Assembly (NCBI RefSeq): GCF_001721045.1
Contig: NZ_MDER01000086.1
Coordinates: 124,001 to 188,000, forward strand
Direction: 5' to 3'
DNA: 64,000 nt
Source of the DNA: Paenibacillus nuruki
Lineage (GTDB): Bacteria; Bacillota; Bacilli; Paenibacillales; Paenibacillaceae
A model generated the notes under the pieces. It searched no databases. It saw only the letters and a list, made by a program, of their open reading frames with translations, and had not been told where the DNA came from. Made by a program: the position numbers and the translations under genes. Below are positions 1 through 8,761 of the stretch, in pieces. Position 1 is the stretch's first letter. The number at the start of each line of letters is the position of its first letter.

Positions 1-231
1 CTTCCCCTCTGATCAAAGCAAACTTTTTGAATACCCCTACCCAAAAATCATATGTCTGAAGCACTATGTTATGGGAAAATAGTAAACGAATATGTCGAAT
101 TATGCAAGAGAATATAAATTATAATCAAAAATTTTTATAAATGAAAATAATGTTAAATACTTGCTAGAATGGCCCTATATCCTTTCTATTTTCTTGTTGA
201 TTCTCTCTATCATTTAAGCAATACTAAAGTC

Positions 232-1110
232 ATGCCAACATATACGATTAGCAAAATGACTGATTTTTCAGATCAGCAAATTGATCAAATTCGATTATTA
301 GAAAAAAGATGTGCAAGCTTTGACGCATCTAACTTACGGGTGGGTATAGAAAGTTTGAAAGAAGTACATGGAGATGAGGCTTTTCTGTGCTATAACGAAG
401 ATCAGCTTATCGGATTTTTAAGCTGGTATACGTCGGATAGGATTGAAGCTAACATCAATGCTATGGTTCATCCAGATTTCCGTCGTAATGGTATCTTTAG
501 AAGTCTATTAAACAATGCCCTCGCTGATATGCATCATATAGATATACAACATTGTTTGTTTAGAATCCCTTCTAATTCCCAATCAGGTATAGATTGTATA
601 CAGCATATTGACGCTGATTTGAGTCATTCTCAATTCTCAATGACTTTTAACTCTATACAGGATAATATCGCTTGCTACAATCATCTTCATTTAAAAGTTG
701 CCGAGAAAAAAGATATCGCCTTTCTCGTCTACTGTTTTGTACAAGCGTTTGGAGATTCAGCGTCCTGGACCAAAGAGTATCTGGAGAACACAAGCAAAGA
801 ACCTACACGATTAACTTATCTGGCTCTAGACAAATCACATCCTGTCGGAATGATTCGAGTCAATACGATTCAAACCAGCACCGCAGTTATACATGATTTT
901 TGTGTACTTCCTACTGTTCAAGGTAATGGCTATGGTCGAAATATTCTTGCTCAACTGATTACTTTATTACAAGATCAACAATATACTGAGATTCGTTTAA
1001 GTGTAGTGACAGCAAATCGGCAAGCGTTAAGTCTTTACCAGTCTGTTGGATTTAAAATTTCCGCTGAATTTTATTATTATTCACTGCCACTTGTTTCAAT
1101 AAGTAAATAA
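232..1110 (+). CDS. Tandem GNAT-family N-acetyltransferase
   Basis: A protein of 292 aa with two GNAT-like halves, about residues 1-135 and 150-285. The first half carries a HPDFRRNGIF segment and the second a PTVQGNGYGRN segment; both fit the acetyl-CoA pyrophosphate-binding loop (R/Q-x-x-G-x-G/A). GNAT enzymes move an acetyl group from acetyl-CoA to an amine; the substrate cannot be read here. The open frame extends up to an ATG at 169, but the extra 21 residues do not look like GNAT sequence, so I use the ATG at 232. Neither start has a clear Shine-Dalgarno sequence, so the start is uncertain. It is monocistronic, ending just before a terminator at 1131-1169. Confidence 0.75.
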   Translation: MPTYTISKMTDFSDQQIDQIRLLEKRCASFDASNLRVGIESLKEVHGDEAFLCYNEDQLIGFLSWYTSDRIEANINAMVHPDFRRNGIFRSLLNNALADMHHIDIQHCLFRIPSNSQSGIDCIQHIDADLSHSQFSMTFNSIQDNIACYNHLHLKVAEKKDIAFLVYCFVQAFGDSASWTKEYLENTSKEPTRLTYLALDKSHPVGMIRVNTIQTSTAVIHDFCVLPTVQGNGYGRNILAQLITLLQDQQYTEIRLSVVTANRQALSLYQSVGFKISAEFYYYSLPLVSISK

Positions 1111-1130
1111 ATATAAGTATATTTATAATT

Positions 1131-1169
1131 AAAAAGCTCTTTAGTCTATTAAAGACTAAAGAGCTTTTT
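1131..1169 (+). terminator. Rho-independent terminator after the GNAT gene
   Basis: A perfect 17-bp inverted repeat (AAAAAGCTCTTTAGTCT and its complement) with a 5-nt loop ends in a T-run. It also has an A-run on the other side, so it may stop transcripts from both strands, including the MerR gene read on the minus strand. Confidence 0.85.
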
Positions 1170-1248
1170 GATGATTTATTTTAAAGTAGTAATAAGACAG
1201 CCAAACGATTTTGATATAAGGTAAATCTTTCCTTGTTGTCACTGAAAC

Positions 1249-1680
1249 TTAGGAATGTGTGGGCGTTGCAGATATCGCTTTATTTTGTCCCCATGTACGA
1301 GGATTGGTCGTATCAGGAATACCCTCCGTGAGAATAGCCTGATATTGAATCGTTTTTTGTTCCAAATGGGCTACCCGCTTTTGTGCTTCTTGTAGTTGGA
1401 TCAAAGCCACTTCTTTGTATTCCATCATCATTTCATTGCGCTGAGGAATAGTAGCATCTCCTTCTAAGCAAAGGTCAACATATAATTTGATCGTTTCAAT
1501 TGGCATTCCTGTCTGCTTGAGACATCTTGCTCCATACAACCAGTTGATCGATTCTTCATCAAATAACCGAATATTATTTTTGTTACGTTGGACACTAGGC
1601 ACTAATCCTTTATCGGTGTAAAAGCGTACAGCATGTTCAGTAAGTCCTGTTATCAGAGCAGCTTCTTTTACAGTAAGCAT
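1249..1680 (-). CDS. MerR-family transcriptional regulator
   Basis: A 143-aa regulator. Residues 1-70 form the MerR winged helix-turn-helix (MLTVKEAALITGLTEHAVRF, then a YTDKGLVP segment), followed by a predicted coiled coil at about 75-120 for dimerisation and a short tail without a cysteine cluster. The lack of metal-binding cysteines suggests an aldehyde/redox type rather than a metal sensor (inference). The frame continues upstream to 1692, but an AAAGGTGG sequence lies 8 nt before the ATG at 1680, so I use that start. It is divergent from the aldo/keto reductase, and a MerR-class promoter between them (1720-1750) points at the reductase, its likely target. Confidence 0.85.
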   Translation of the reverse strand: MLTVKEAALITGLTEHAVRFYTDKGLVPSVQRNKNNIRLFDEESINWLYGARCLKQTGMPIETIKLYVDLCLEGDATIPQRNEMMMEYKEVALIQLQEAQKRVAHLEQKTIQYQAILTEGIPDTTNPRTWGQNKAISATPTHS

Positions 1681-1719
1681 CGCCATATCCACCTTTCCAA
1701 ATTCATGATAGAGAATCGC

Positions 1720-1750
1720 TTGACTTCGTGTAGCACGAAGGGAATAAGCT
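1720..1750 (+). promoter_or_regulatory. MerR-type promoter/operator with 19-bp spacer
   Basis: TTGACT (1720-1725) is followed, after 19 bp, by TAAGCT (1745-1750). Between them a perfect dyad CTTCGTG-TAG-CACGAAG spans 1724-1740. An overlong spacer filled by a dyad that starts in the -35 box is the hallmark of promoters untwisted by MerR regulators. It points toward the aldo/keto reductase at 1859. Confidence 0.65.
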
Positions 1751-1858
1751 CATTATACTGCAAACATATCACAAGCAGAATCTATATTCACGCGCTATGT
1801 ATATAGATGAGTGATCCTTTGCTATTTCAAATACAGAACCAGTACAGGAGGAATAATC

Positions 1859-2710
1859 ATGCAAACTGTCACATTGAATAATGGTGTTACTATGCCCATC
1901 TTAGGCTTTGGTGTCTATCAGATTCCAGATGCAGAAGAATGTGAAAATGCTGTCTATGAAGCGTTACAAATTGGATATCGTTTGATTGATACAGCGGCTG
2001 GCTATATGAACGAAGAAGCGGTAGGACATGCTATCCAGCGTAGTGGTGTGCCCCGCGAAGAATTATTTATTACAACCAAGCTCTGGATTCAAGATGCTGG
2101 CTACGAGAGTGCCAAAGCCGCTTTTGCCAAGTCTTTACAGAAACTTCAAGTCGACTATCTAGATCTATATCTAATTCATCAGCCATTCGGTGATTATTAT
2201 GGAGCTTGGCGGGCGATGGAAGAACTCTATAAGGAAGGGAAAATCAAAGCGATCGGTGTTAGCAACTTTTTACCTGATCGTTTAATGGATCTAATCGTGC
2301 ATAATGACATCCTACCTGCGATCAATCAAGTCGAAACCCATCCTTTTCATCAACAGATCGATAACGCTACTTTTATGAAAGAACAAGGTGTACAGATCCA
2401 ATCCTGGGGGCCTTTTGCAGAAGGACGTAATCAGATGTTTAGTAACGAATTACTAACTTCTATTGCTGAAAAGCATTCCAAATCAGTCGCCCAAGTCATA
2501 TTACGCTGGCTTGTTCAACGCGATGTTGTCGTAATTCCCAAGTCAGTACGTCGAGAACGTCTTGCTGAGAATTTTGATATTTTCAGCTTTGAACTGAGTA
2601 GAGAAGAAATGGAGCAAATTGCTACTCTAGATACAGGAGAAAGTCTTTTCTTATCTTACCTTGATCCAGAGATCGCCAAAATGCTAGGTAATTTGAGAGT
2701 GGAATTATAA
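1859..2710 (+). CDS. Aldo/keto reductase
   Basis: A 283-aa cytosolic NADPH-dependent carbonyl reductase of the AKR family, similar in layout to Bacillus YvgN/YtbE. It shows [14 protein letters not shown] (catalytic Asp and Tyr), a Lys in the TTKLW segment, [13 protein letters not shown] (catalytic His), IGVSNF and the NADP-binding [11 protein letters not shown] near residue 245. The open frame begins at a GTG at 1811, but AGGAGG at 1846-1851 sits 7 nt before the ATG at 1859, so that start is chosen. The MerR gene and a MerR-type promoter directly upstream suggest induction by an electrophile or aldehyde (inference). Confidence 0.92.
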   Translation: MQTVTLNNGVTMPILGFGVYQIPDAEECENAVYEALQIGYRLIDTAAGYMNEEAVGHAIQRSGVPREELFITTKLWIQDAGYESAKAAFAKSLQKLQVDYLDLYLIHQPFGDYYGAWRAMEELYKEGKIKAIGVSNFLPDRLMDLIVHNDILPAINQVETHPFHQQIDNATFMKEQGVQIQSWGPFAEGRNQMFSNELLTSIAEKHSKSVAQVILRWLVQRDVVVIPKSVRRERLAENFDIFSFELSREEMEQIATLDTGESLFLSYLDPEIAKMLGNLRVEL

Positions 2711-2762
2711 TATATTGATCACAACAGATACCTTCATTCTAGATTACCTTTTATAACATACT

Positions 2763-2790
2763 AAAAAGGACAGGTATGTAGACTGTCCTT
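2763..2790 (-). terminator. Terminator between aldo/keto reductase and nth
   Basis: Inverted repeat AAGGACAG (2766-2773) and CTGTCCTT (2783-2790). On the minus strand the stem is followed by a run of five T, so it mainly ends the photolyase-nth transcript; it may also work for the reductase. Confidence 0.75.
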
Positions 2791-2798
2791 CTTTATAT

Positions 2799-3467
2799 CT
2801 AACCTATCGCGCGAGTCTGATTATATTGACACCAATCTCGAAGTGCACATTCTTTACATTTGGGAGCCCGTGCTTTACATATTTCCATTCCATGACCAAT
2901 TAACCATTCATGTGCATGCTGTTTATATTGTTGAGGTGTGATTGTATTGATAACATCAGCCGTTTCTTCACTAGAACGTGTATTTACTACGCCTAGACGA
3001 TTCAATACACGATGAACATGAGTATCTACAGCAATACTAGGCTCTCCTACACTGAAATGCATCATAATATCTGCACACTTCCGACCTATTCCGCTGAGCT
3101 CCATCAGCTCCTCTTTGGTTTGTGGAACTTCTCCATCATATTGTTCTATAAGTTGATGACACATTTTTTTTAAGCTTTTGGTTTTGCGATTATAATGAGC
3201 AGCAGGTTTGATTAAAGTAGCTAACTCCTCATCTTCAAGTTCAATTAATTCTTGCGGTGTAGAAATCTTTTCATATAGTGCTATGCAAGCTTTGACTGTT
3301 CTTTTATCATGAGTCATAGTAGAAATCGCTACAGATACTAATAGTTTAAAAGGAGTACTGTTTAATCCGTGAGTAATCCAGTCATTGTCTGTTTCTTCAA
3401 AAGTAGGCTGAGTATGGCTTAATATCTTATACATCTGTACGATTTTAGTCTTGTTCACCCCATTCAC
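2799..3467 (-). CDS. nth: Endonuclease III-type DNA glycosylase/AP lyase
   Basis: A 222-aa base-excision repair enzyme that removes oxidised pyrimidines and cuts at abasic sites. The helix-hairpin-helix reads LSGIGRKCADIM (catalytic Lys), followed by AVDTHVHRV (catalytic Asp). The [4Fe-4S] cluster cysteines near the C terminus have the classic C-x6-C-x2-C-x5-C spacing. An oddity: the segment matching the SAQATD region of E. coli Nth reads STMTHD, so the Gln that inserts into the duplex is replaced by Met. It lies 30 bp after the photolyase gene on the same strand, so the two form a DNA-repair operon. Confidence 0.9.
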   Translation of the reverse strand: MNGVNKTKIVQMYKILSHTQPTFEETDNDWITHGLNSTPFKLLVSVAISTMTHDKRTVKACIALYEKISTPQELIELEDEELATLIKPAAHYNRKTKSLKKMCHQLIEQYDGEVPQTKEELMELSGIGRKCADIMMHFSVGEPSIAVDTHVHRVLNRLGVVNTRSSEETADVINTITPQQYKQHAHEWLIGHGMEICKARAPKCKECALRDWCQYNQTRAIG

Positions 3468-3497
3468 TCCTTCTTATTTCTAGCCACATAAATGAAT

Positions 3498-4904
3498 CTA
3501 CTCACTGGCATGACCGTTCTTTTTTATCCCATATAATAGTTTTTTATGATCATCCATCGACTGTTTGAGGTCAATAATAGGTGTGATATAGGGATTGATT
3601 TCAAGACTCCATGGTTCATGGATATTTGTATTATCCAAATGACGCAATTCAGGAATATATAATTTGATAAATTCACCTTTAGGGTCATTTTCTTTACCCT
3701 GCTTAATCACATTATGCATTGGAATATGATGTTTAGGATCAATACCAGATTGAAGTTGCATCTGTTTCCAGTGAATCCCTGGATCATAATCAGTAAAAGC
3801 ATGAGCCAAAACCTTGCCAACCACTCGCCAATCTAAAAGCAAAACGTTACATCCAAATGTCGCTAACATGGCTCGCTGTTTAAAATTAATCCATCCTGTT
3901 TGTTGTAAGCTACGCATACAGGCATCCAGAAATGGTAATCCTGTTTCACCTTTAATATAAGCATTCAATAATTCAGGATTCTGATGACGTATACCTTCAA
4001 ATCTAGAATCTAATGACCTAATATGCATCATAGGAAAGTTCTCAACCGTCTGTACAAAGCTACTTCGCCATTCTAGACGTGCTTGGAAAGACTTCAATTG
4101 TTCAAATAAAAAATCATATTCTGATGGATTCGCAGTCTGTTTTAAATGTTTCATATGCTTTTGCACCGCACGCATCAAAGATTTTAACGAAATATTTCCC
4201 CATGTCAGATAAGGGGATATGATACTAGATGAGGAAGGCGCAACATAAGGCTTATTCATATTTATGTTGTACCGCATATACTTTTCTTCAAAAAAGCGCT
4301 TTGCATAGGCAATGCCTTCTTTTTCACCACCACGTATATCGATTGCTCTTTCTTCACCGGGAACCTGCAATGATTCCAAAATAGTGAGATCATTGGTGAG
4401 TCCGTTAGGAACTGTTGATAACGAAAAAACCTGTCGGGGAATAGCAAGAATCGTTTCTTTTATCCATTCTTTTAAAAAATCTCTTCTTCTAGGTGCATTT
4501 TTTCCCCTGACCACAGGAAAATCAGCATACTCTGTCCATAGGCATGTATGTTCATGCATCCAGCGTTTAACACGTAGATCGCGATCAAAAGTAGGTTGAA
4601 TCCCATGCTCATAATGACTGTGCATACGAAAAGCTCCATACATTTTATAAATATCATCTAAAATCGATTCCATTTCACCGATCGCTACGTATAATTCTCC
4701 TCCTATTTTTCTTAAAGACTGTTGTATATCTTCTAAACTTTGTTGCATAAATGTAAAATGGCGTTTGGCTAAATCACCTGCCTGCCAAATTGAAGGTTCA
4801 GCAATATACATAAATAGAACTTTTTCGCCTGTAGCTACTGCATGATGAATAGCTTGATGATCAAATAAGCGAATGTCTCTTTTAAACCAAACCAGTTGCA
4901 ACAT
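3498..4904 (-). CDS. Deoxyribodipyrimidine photolyase/cryptochrome family protein
   Basis: A 468-aa flavoprotein. Residues 1-130 match the N-terminal alpha/beta photolyase domain (LVWFKRDIRLFDHQA). Residues 270-450 match the FAD-binding helical domain, with LEWRSSFVQ, GWINFKQRAMLATF and DYDPGIHWKQMQLQSG. Photolyases reverse UV pyrimidine dimers with light, FAD and an antenna cofactor; the residues lining the FAD pocket look intact, but I cannot separate a repair enzyme from a cryptochrome-like sensor by eye. It is first in an operon with nth and divergent from a WYL-domain regulator. Repair is the more likely role because of the nth neighbour. Confidence 0.85.
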   Translation of the reverse strand: MLQLVWFKRDIRLFDHQAIHHAVATGEKVLFMYIAEPSIWQAGDLAKRHFTFMQQSLEDIQQSLRKIGGELYVAIGEMESILDDIYKMYGAFRMHSHYEHGIQPTFDRDLRVKRWMHEHTCLWTEYADFPVVRGKNAPRRRDFLKEWIKETILAIPRQVFSLSTVPNGLTNDLTILESLQVPGEERAIDIRGGEKEGIAYAKRFFEEKYMRYNINMNKPYVAPSSSSIISPYLTWGNISLKSLMRAVQKHMKHLKQTANPSEYDFLFEQLKSFQARLEWRSSFVQTVENFPMMHIRSLDSRFEGIRHQNPELLNAYIKGETGLPFLDACMRSLQQTGWINFKQRAMLATFGCNVLLLDWRVVGKVLAHAFTDYDPGIHWKQMQLQSGIDPKHHIPMHNVIKQGKENDPKGEFIKLYIPELRHLDNTNIHEPWSLEINPYITPIIDLKQSMDDHKKLLYGIKKNGHASE

Positions 4905-5012
4905 TAAATGTCCCTCCTACACTTACGTTCTATCATTTTTACTTCATTTCTATTATTCTATTTTCATTCGTAGATCAAAATCATTTGTATTTTAAGTATA
5001 CTGTTTAAACCC

Positions 5013-5027
5013 TGACAAACTATGTCA
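5013..5027. promoter_or_regulatory. Dyad in the photolyase/WYL divergent promoter region
   Basis: A perfect inverted repeat TGACA-N5-TGTCA lies midway in the 181-bp gap between the divergent photolyase and WYL-regulator genes, just before an AT-rich TATAAT-like stretch (5031-5036). Its place fits an operator for the WYL regulator; binding is inferred. Confidence 0.35.
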
Positions 5028-5085
5028 TAATATAATTATATTATTTAATGTATCGTTATTTATGTTATAGATAGGTGGATATGTT

Positions 5086-6009
5086 ATGAAATCAAATCGG
5101 TTATTCGAAATATTGATGATGTTAATACATAAACGAAAAATGACTTCCAGTGCATTAGCGACACATTTTGAAGTATCTTTGCGGACTATATATAGAGATA
5201 TCGAAGCCTTATCTATAGCAGGCATTCCTGTGTACACAACTACAGGAAAAAATGGCGGTGTACATTTAATGGATAACTATGTACTAGACAAATCTTTTAT
5301 TCCTGATAAAGAACAAAGCGAAGTGTTATTAGCGTTGAAAAGTTTGAGTACGGTCCCCAATATAGACGAAACAAAAGTATTAAATCGATTATTAGCGTTA
5401 TTTGATCAGAAACAGAACCATCGAAATTTAGACTGGGTTGAAGTCGATTTTTCAAGATGGCAAAGTACCGATCATGAGCAAGAATTGTTTAACCAACTCA
5501 AGCAAGCTATTTTGAATAAACAAGTTATACAATTCGACTATATCAATGCTATGGGCGAAGAAAGTATGCGTACGGTTGATCCTTTAAAACTTATATTTAA
5601 GTTTAAAGACTGGTATGTACATGGATATTGTAAAAATAAAAACGATTTTAGAATGTTCAAACTATTACGGATCAAAAATTATCAAACGCTCCCCTTAAAA
5701 ATCGAAAAAGAGTACATGGATGTCCCCGTTCCGTATCAAAATAATTATGTAGATCCTAATCATATGATTCATGTAGAACTGTTATTTCCCAAAAATGTAG
5801 CTCATAAAGTTTATGAATGGTTCGATAGTCAATACATCTTTAACGAAAATGAGCAACAGTTACGAGTATCTGGAACACTGATTAAAGATGATTGGTTTTT
5901 CTCTTCTTTGCTCGCTTTCGGCTCAGATATTGTTGTAGAAGAACCTTTATATGTTAAAGCAGAATTGATTCGAAGACATCTCAAAGCTGCTGAAGATCTG
6001 GGCTTGTAA
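5086..6009 (+). CDS. HTH/WYL-domain transcriptional regulator (YafY type)
   Basis: A 307-aa regulator. Residues 1-60 form a DeoR-like winged helix (SSALATHFEVSLRTIYRDIEAL), and residues 140-220 form a WYL domain with the signature FKDWYVHGYCKNK and RMFKLLRI; a C-terminal extension follows. WYL domains bind small ligands or nucleic acid ends and often control DNA-damage or defence genes. AGGTGG at 5073-5078 precedes the ATG. It is divergent from the photolyase-nth operon, which is the obvious candidate target. A WYL regulator beside repair genes is consistent with damage sensing (inference). Confidence 0.88.
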   Translation: MKSNRLFEILMMLIHKRKMTSSALATHFEVSLRTIYRDIEALSIAGIPVYTTTGKNGGVHLMDNYVLDKSFIPDKEQSEVLLALKSLSTVPNIDETKVLNRLLALFDQKQNHRNLDWVEVDFSRWQSTDHEQELFNQLKQAILNKQVIQFDYINAMGEESMRTVDPLKLIFKFKDWYVHGYCKNKNDFRMFKLLRIKNYQTLPLKIEKEYMDVPVPYQNNYVDPNHMIHVELLFPKNVAHKVYEWFDSQYIFNENEQQLRVSGTLIKDDWFFSSLLAFGSDIVVEEPLYVKAELIRRHLKAAEDLGL

Positions 6010-6027
6010 TTCTATCATTCTCAAAGC

Positions 6028-6057
6028 AAAAGAGCCATTATCAATAACGGCTCTTTT
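6028..6057. terminator. Bidirectional terminator between WYL regulator and SDR
   Basis: Inverted repeat AAAAGAGCCATTA / TAACGGCTCTTTT (one G-T pair) with a TCAA loop and T-runs on both strands, serving the two converging genes. Confidence 0.8.
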
Positions 6058-6078
6058 GATGTAATCATTAGATATAAC

Positions 6079-6828
6079 TTATATTTGTGATGCCATATCG
6101 TTCAGTTGAGTAACAAAAGCGCCTTCATTAGAACCTTGTTGATCACGAATCATTTTTGCTTGCTCAACGATTACTTCTTCTGTATCTGTACCCAGTAATC
6201 GTATTGTTTCTTTAATAAAGTCTTCAAGTGGCATAGCATGCGGATCTTTACTCAGATCTGTCATAAGTTCTGTCTGAACACCCGGCGGTATGATTTCGAG
6301 TACTTTTACGGTGGTGTCTTTTAGCAAATAACGTTGGGATAATGTGTAAGAATGAAGTGCTGCTTTGGTCGCTGAATAGATCGCTGTTGCCGCATAGGGA
6401 ATAAATCCAACCGCAGAAGTTGTATTGATAATCACAGCGTCTTCTTTAGACTTCAAATGTTCGATCAATGACGATGTTATGCGGATCGGTCCAAGTAAGT
6501 TGGTAGAAACGGTTGAAATCAGAATCTCCTCATTTATGACACCCACAGCCTCATCGAAAAGCATAATACCTGCGTTGTTAAATAAGACATTCAATTCGGG
6601 AAAGTCCTGAATAAGTTGCTTGGATGTTGCCTCAATACTGGAAAGATCTTGTATATCCAATTCAACTGCTGACATTCCGGGATTAGCACTCAGAACTTCC
6701 TCCAGACGCTCTTTTCTGCGACCTGAAATGATGACTTTGTTACCAAGATGGTGCAATGCTTCTGCTAGCGCACGTCCAATTCCTGAACCGCCACCTGTAA
6801 TAAAAATCGTATTCCCTGTAAGTTTCAT
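6079..6828 (-). CDS. Short-chain dehydrogenase/reductase
   Basis: A 249-aa SDR enzyme resembling the DltE-like group. It has the Rossmann motif ITGGGSGIGRALAEAL at the N terminus, NNAGIM near residue 90, the catalytic Ser in INTTSAVGF and YSATKAALHSY for the catalytic Tyr and Lys. The substrate is unknown. The open frame reaches a GTG at 6843, but that codon overlaps the Shine-Dalgarno GGAGGA (6836-6841), which sits 7 nt before the ATG at 6828; this start is used. It is divergent from a TetR gene, its likely repressor. Confidence 0.9.
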   Translation of the reverse strand: MKLTGNTIFITGGGSGIGRALAEALHHLGNKVIISGRRKERLEEVLSANPGMSAVELDIQDLSSIEATSKQLIQDFPELNVLFNNAGIMLFDEAVGVINEEILISTVSTNLLGPIRITSSLIEHLKSKEDAVIINTTSAVGFIPYAATAIYSATKAALHSYTLSQRYLLKDTTVKVLEIIPPGVQTELMTDLSKDPHAMPLEDFIKETIRLLGTDTEEVIVEQAKMIRDQQGSNEGAFVTQLNDMASQI

Positions 6829-7014
6829 ATCTAATTCCTCCACTGTTTTATTTTGAATAACTTTGTGATTGATTACATGGTTAGCTGAATAAGATGTTGC
6901 TCCTTACCTTACTCTTTAATCGTTCTGAATAGACTAACCGCCTTCGTAGGATTATACTATTACAACAGTAGTTGCTTTAGTAGTTCAATCTTATCTGGAA
7001 CAGTATGGAGTAAC

Positions 7015-7042
7015 AACCAACAATATGAGCGATATGTTGGTT
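7015..7042. promoter_or_regulatory. Candidate TetR operator
   Basis: Arms AACCAAC (7015-7021) and GTTGGTT (7036-7042) are perfect complements, with ATAT halves inside, 20 bp upstream of the TetR gene start. TetR regulators commonly bind such dyads next to their own start and control the divergent gene, here the SDR. Binding is inferred. Confidence 0.45.
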
Positions 7043-7062
7043 TAAACAAAGGAGTTGAATGA

Positions 7063-7608
7063 ATGGGAATGAAAGTACGAAATATACGCACCACTCGAAC
7101 AAGAGAATCGATTTTTGAAGCACTTTTTGAACTCATCTCAGAAAAAGATGTGGATAAAATAACCATACAAAATTTAACCGAACGTGCCCAAATCAATAGA
7201 GCCACTTTCTATGCTCATTTCCAAGATAAATATGAATTACTCGATGAAATTATACGGCAATCCTCCGAAGAACTTGTTCAACAGCATACAAATGGTGTGT
7301 GCGCATTTACCAAAGAAACGATAATGCAATTAGTATTCGCAGCCTTTGAATATCACCAGCAAGTTAAACAAAAGTGCCTTCGGAATTACTCAAAAATCAT
7401 TCCGCTACTCTCTTCTAAATTAATCGTTGCTCTAAAGAACTATTTGGATCTGGCAATGCAGGATATATATGCTGAAGAACGTACTTTGTATGTACAAATC
7501 TATGCCCACATGATTAATGAAGCTGTTACTCTGCATACTTCTGAACAAACCAAACTAAGCCAACAAAATGTGGCAGAACATATTGTTCAAATGGTACGTC
7601 TAAACTAA
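7063..7608 (+). CDS. TetR-family transcriptional regulator
   Basis: A 181-aa regulator. The N-terminal helix-turn-helix reads TRESIFEALFELISEKDVDK, then ITIQNLTERAQINRATFYAHFQDKYELL, which is a clear TetR_N match. The C-terminal 110 residues form a variable helical ligand/dimer domain of the kind seen with short TetR proteins near oxidoreductases. AAAGGAG at 7048-7054 precedes the ATG at 7063 by 8 nt. It is divergent from the SDR gene, with a candidate operator in between. Confidence 0.88.
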   Translation: MGMKVRNIRTTRTRESIFEALFELISEKDVDKITIQNLTERAQINRATFYAHFQDKYELLDEIIRQSSEELVQQHTNGVCAFTKETIMQLVFAAFEYHQQVKQKCLRNYSKIIPLLSSKLIVALKNYLDLAMQDIYAEERTLYVQIYAHMINEAVTLHTSEQTKLSQQNVAEHIVQMVRLN

Positions 7609-7659
7609 TTCATCGTGGATCTCAACTAAAAGAATACAATCTATATTGGTTCTAACGAA

Positions 7660-7691
7660 AAAAAGGACTTCCTTATGCTTGGAAGTCCTTT
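7660..7691. terminator. Bidirectional terminator between TetR and PanE-like genes
   Basis: Perfect 11-bp inverted repeat AAAGGACTTCC / GGAAGTCCTTT with an 8-nt loop, A-run before and T-run after, between converging genes. Confidence 0.85.
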
Positions 7692-7707
7692 ACATGTTGT
7701 TGATATA

Positions 7708-8748
7708 TCACTTATTCTGTGGGATGCTCAATAACTTCTCAAATGCTTTGATATTAGTATCAAAGTTAGGCACCGTTTGAGATTCTTCAGCAAATTTGAT
7801 CTGTGCTATAACCAAATCGTTAAATGGTGTGGAAATTCCAGTGCCTTCTGCCATTTGTGGAACCACTCCATTAATATAATCGATTTCAGTTTTACGTTTT
7901 TTCTCCAGATCTTGAAGCATACTTGCTCTTAGCAATCTAGAGGGTTCCATGACGACTCTAAAGGTTTGGATACGTTCAGGCACATCATGTTCGCTTGTTA
8001 ATTCTAGAGATTCCAAGTCAAATCCACCCATTTTGGCAAATGTGACCCCATTGGCGTGTCCAACTTTTATTGTCTCATCTGCGATATGAACAGCACTAAC
8101 AATACCCATGTCATGATCAAGAATATCTCCATATTCCCCGTTTAATGCTGCGGATAAACCACTGAATGCATTGTTAATCAGCAATTTCGACCATTTTGTT
8201 CCTACTAAATTATCGGAAATATGTGTTCCGCCTACAAGATCCAAAACCGATTTAATACGCTGGATTCTTGCTGTCGTTTCACCGTTTAATTCTCCAATTT
8301 GAAAAGCGTACTCTTTAAATTGAGTATAATCGGTTGTGAGTTTGGATACGCCGGGTTCAATAAATGTAGCGCCAAATTCAACAGAACCTGCAATAACACG
8401 TTCCTCACCAACAATAGAAGCTACTTTCTGTTCAGGTATACCGTTTTGTAAAGAACAGACCACACTATCTTCGTTCAAGAATGGAAGCAACTCTTCAAGT
8501 ACAGAGTCGTTATATAATTGTTTGGTTAACAGTAAGACTAAATCATATTTCCCTGACTTGTTTTCAGGGGTAATAGCTTTCACCTTAGCCTGAAATTCGG
8601 TAGTACCAATGACTTTAGCTCCTACTTGGTTGAGAGTATCTACATGTTCTTGGTAAGCATCAATCAACTCAACGTCTATTCCTCCAGCAGCAAGATATGC
8701 TCCTACTATGGTTCCCAAAGAACCTGCTCCTAAGACTGCAATTCTCAT
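7708..8748 (-). CDS. Ketopantoate reductase (PanE/ApbA) family protein
   Basis: A 346-aa NADPH-dependent reductase. The N-terminal Rossmann fold reads VLGAGSLGTIVGAYLAAGG. The family's catalytic Lys region is GTKWSKLLINNAFSGL (about residue 185), and the second conserved block is MLQDLEKKRKTEIDYINGVV. At 346 aa it is longer than biosynthetic PanE (about 300 aa), and there is no panB, panC or panD nearby. With an acetoacetate decarboxylase-like gene 13 bp upstream, a separate 2-oxoacid or beta-ketoacid reduction is more likely than pantothenate synthesis (inference). Confidence 0.82.
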   Translation of the reverse strand: MRIAVLGAGSLGTIVGAYLAAGGIDVELIDAYQEHVDTLNQVGAKVIGTTEFQAKVKAITPENKSGKYDLVLLLTKQLYNDSVLEELLPFLNEDSVVCSLQNGIPEQKVASIVGEERVIAGSVEFGATFIEPGVSKLTTDYTQFKEYAFQIGELNGETTARIQRIKSVLDLVGGTHISDNLVGTKWSKLLINNAFSGLSAALNGEYGDILDHDMGIVSAVHIADETIKVGHANGVTFAKMGGFDLESLELTSEHDVPERIQTFRVVMEPSRLLRASMLQDLEKKRKTEIDYINGVVPQMAEGTGISTPFNDLVIAQIKFAEESQTVPNFDTNIKAFEKLLSIPQNK

Positions 8749-8761
8749 TTAAAAATCTCCC

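Noticed and set aside
1-231. A gene or promoter in the first 231 bases
   Set aside because: AT-rich, no frame with a ribosome site, and no convincing -35/-10 pair.
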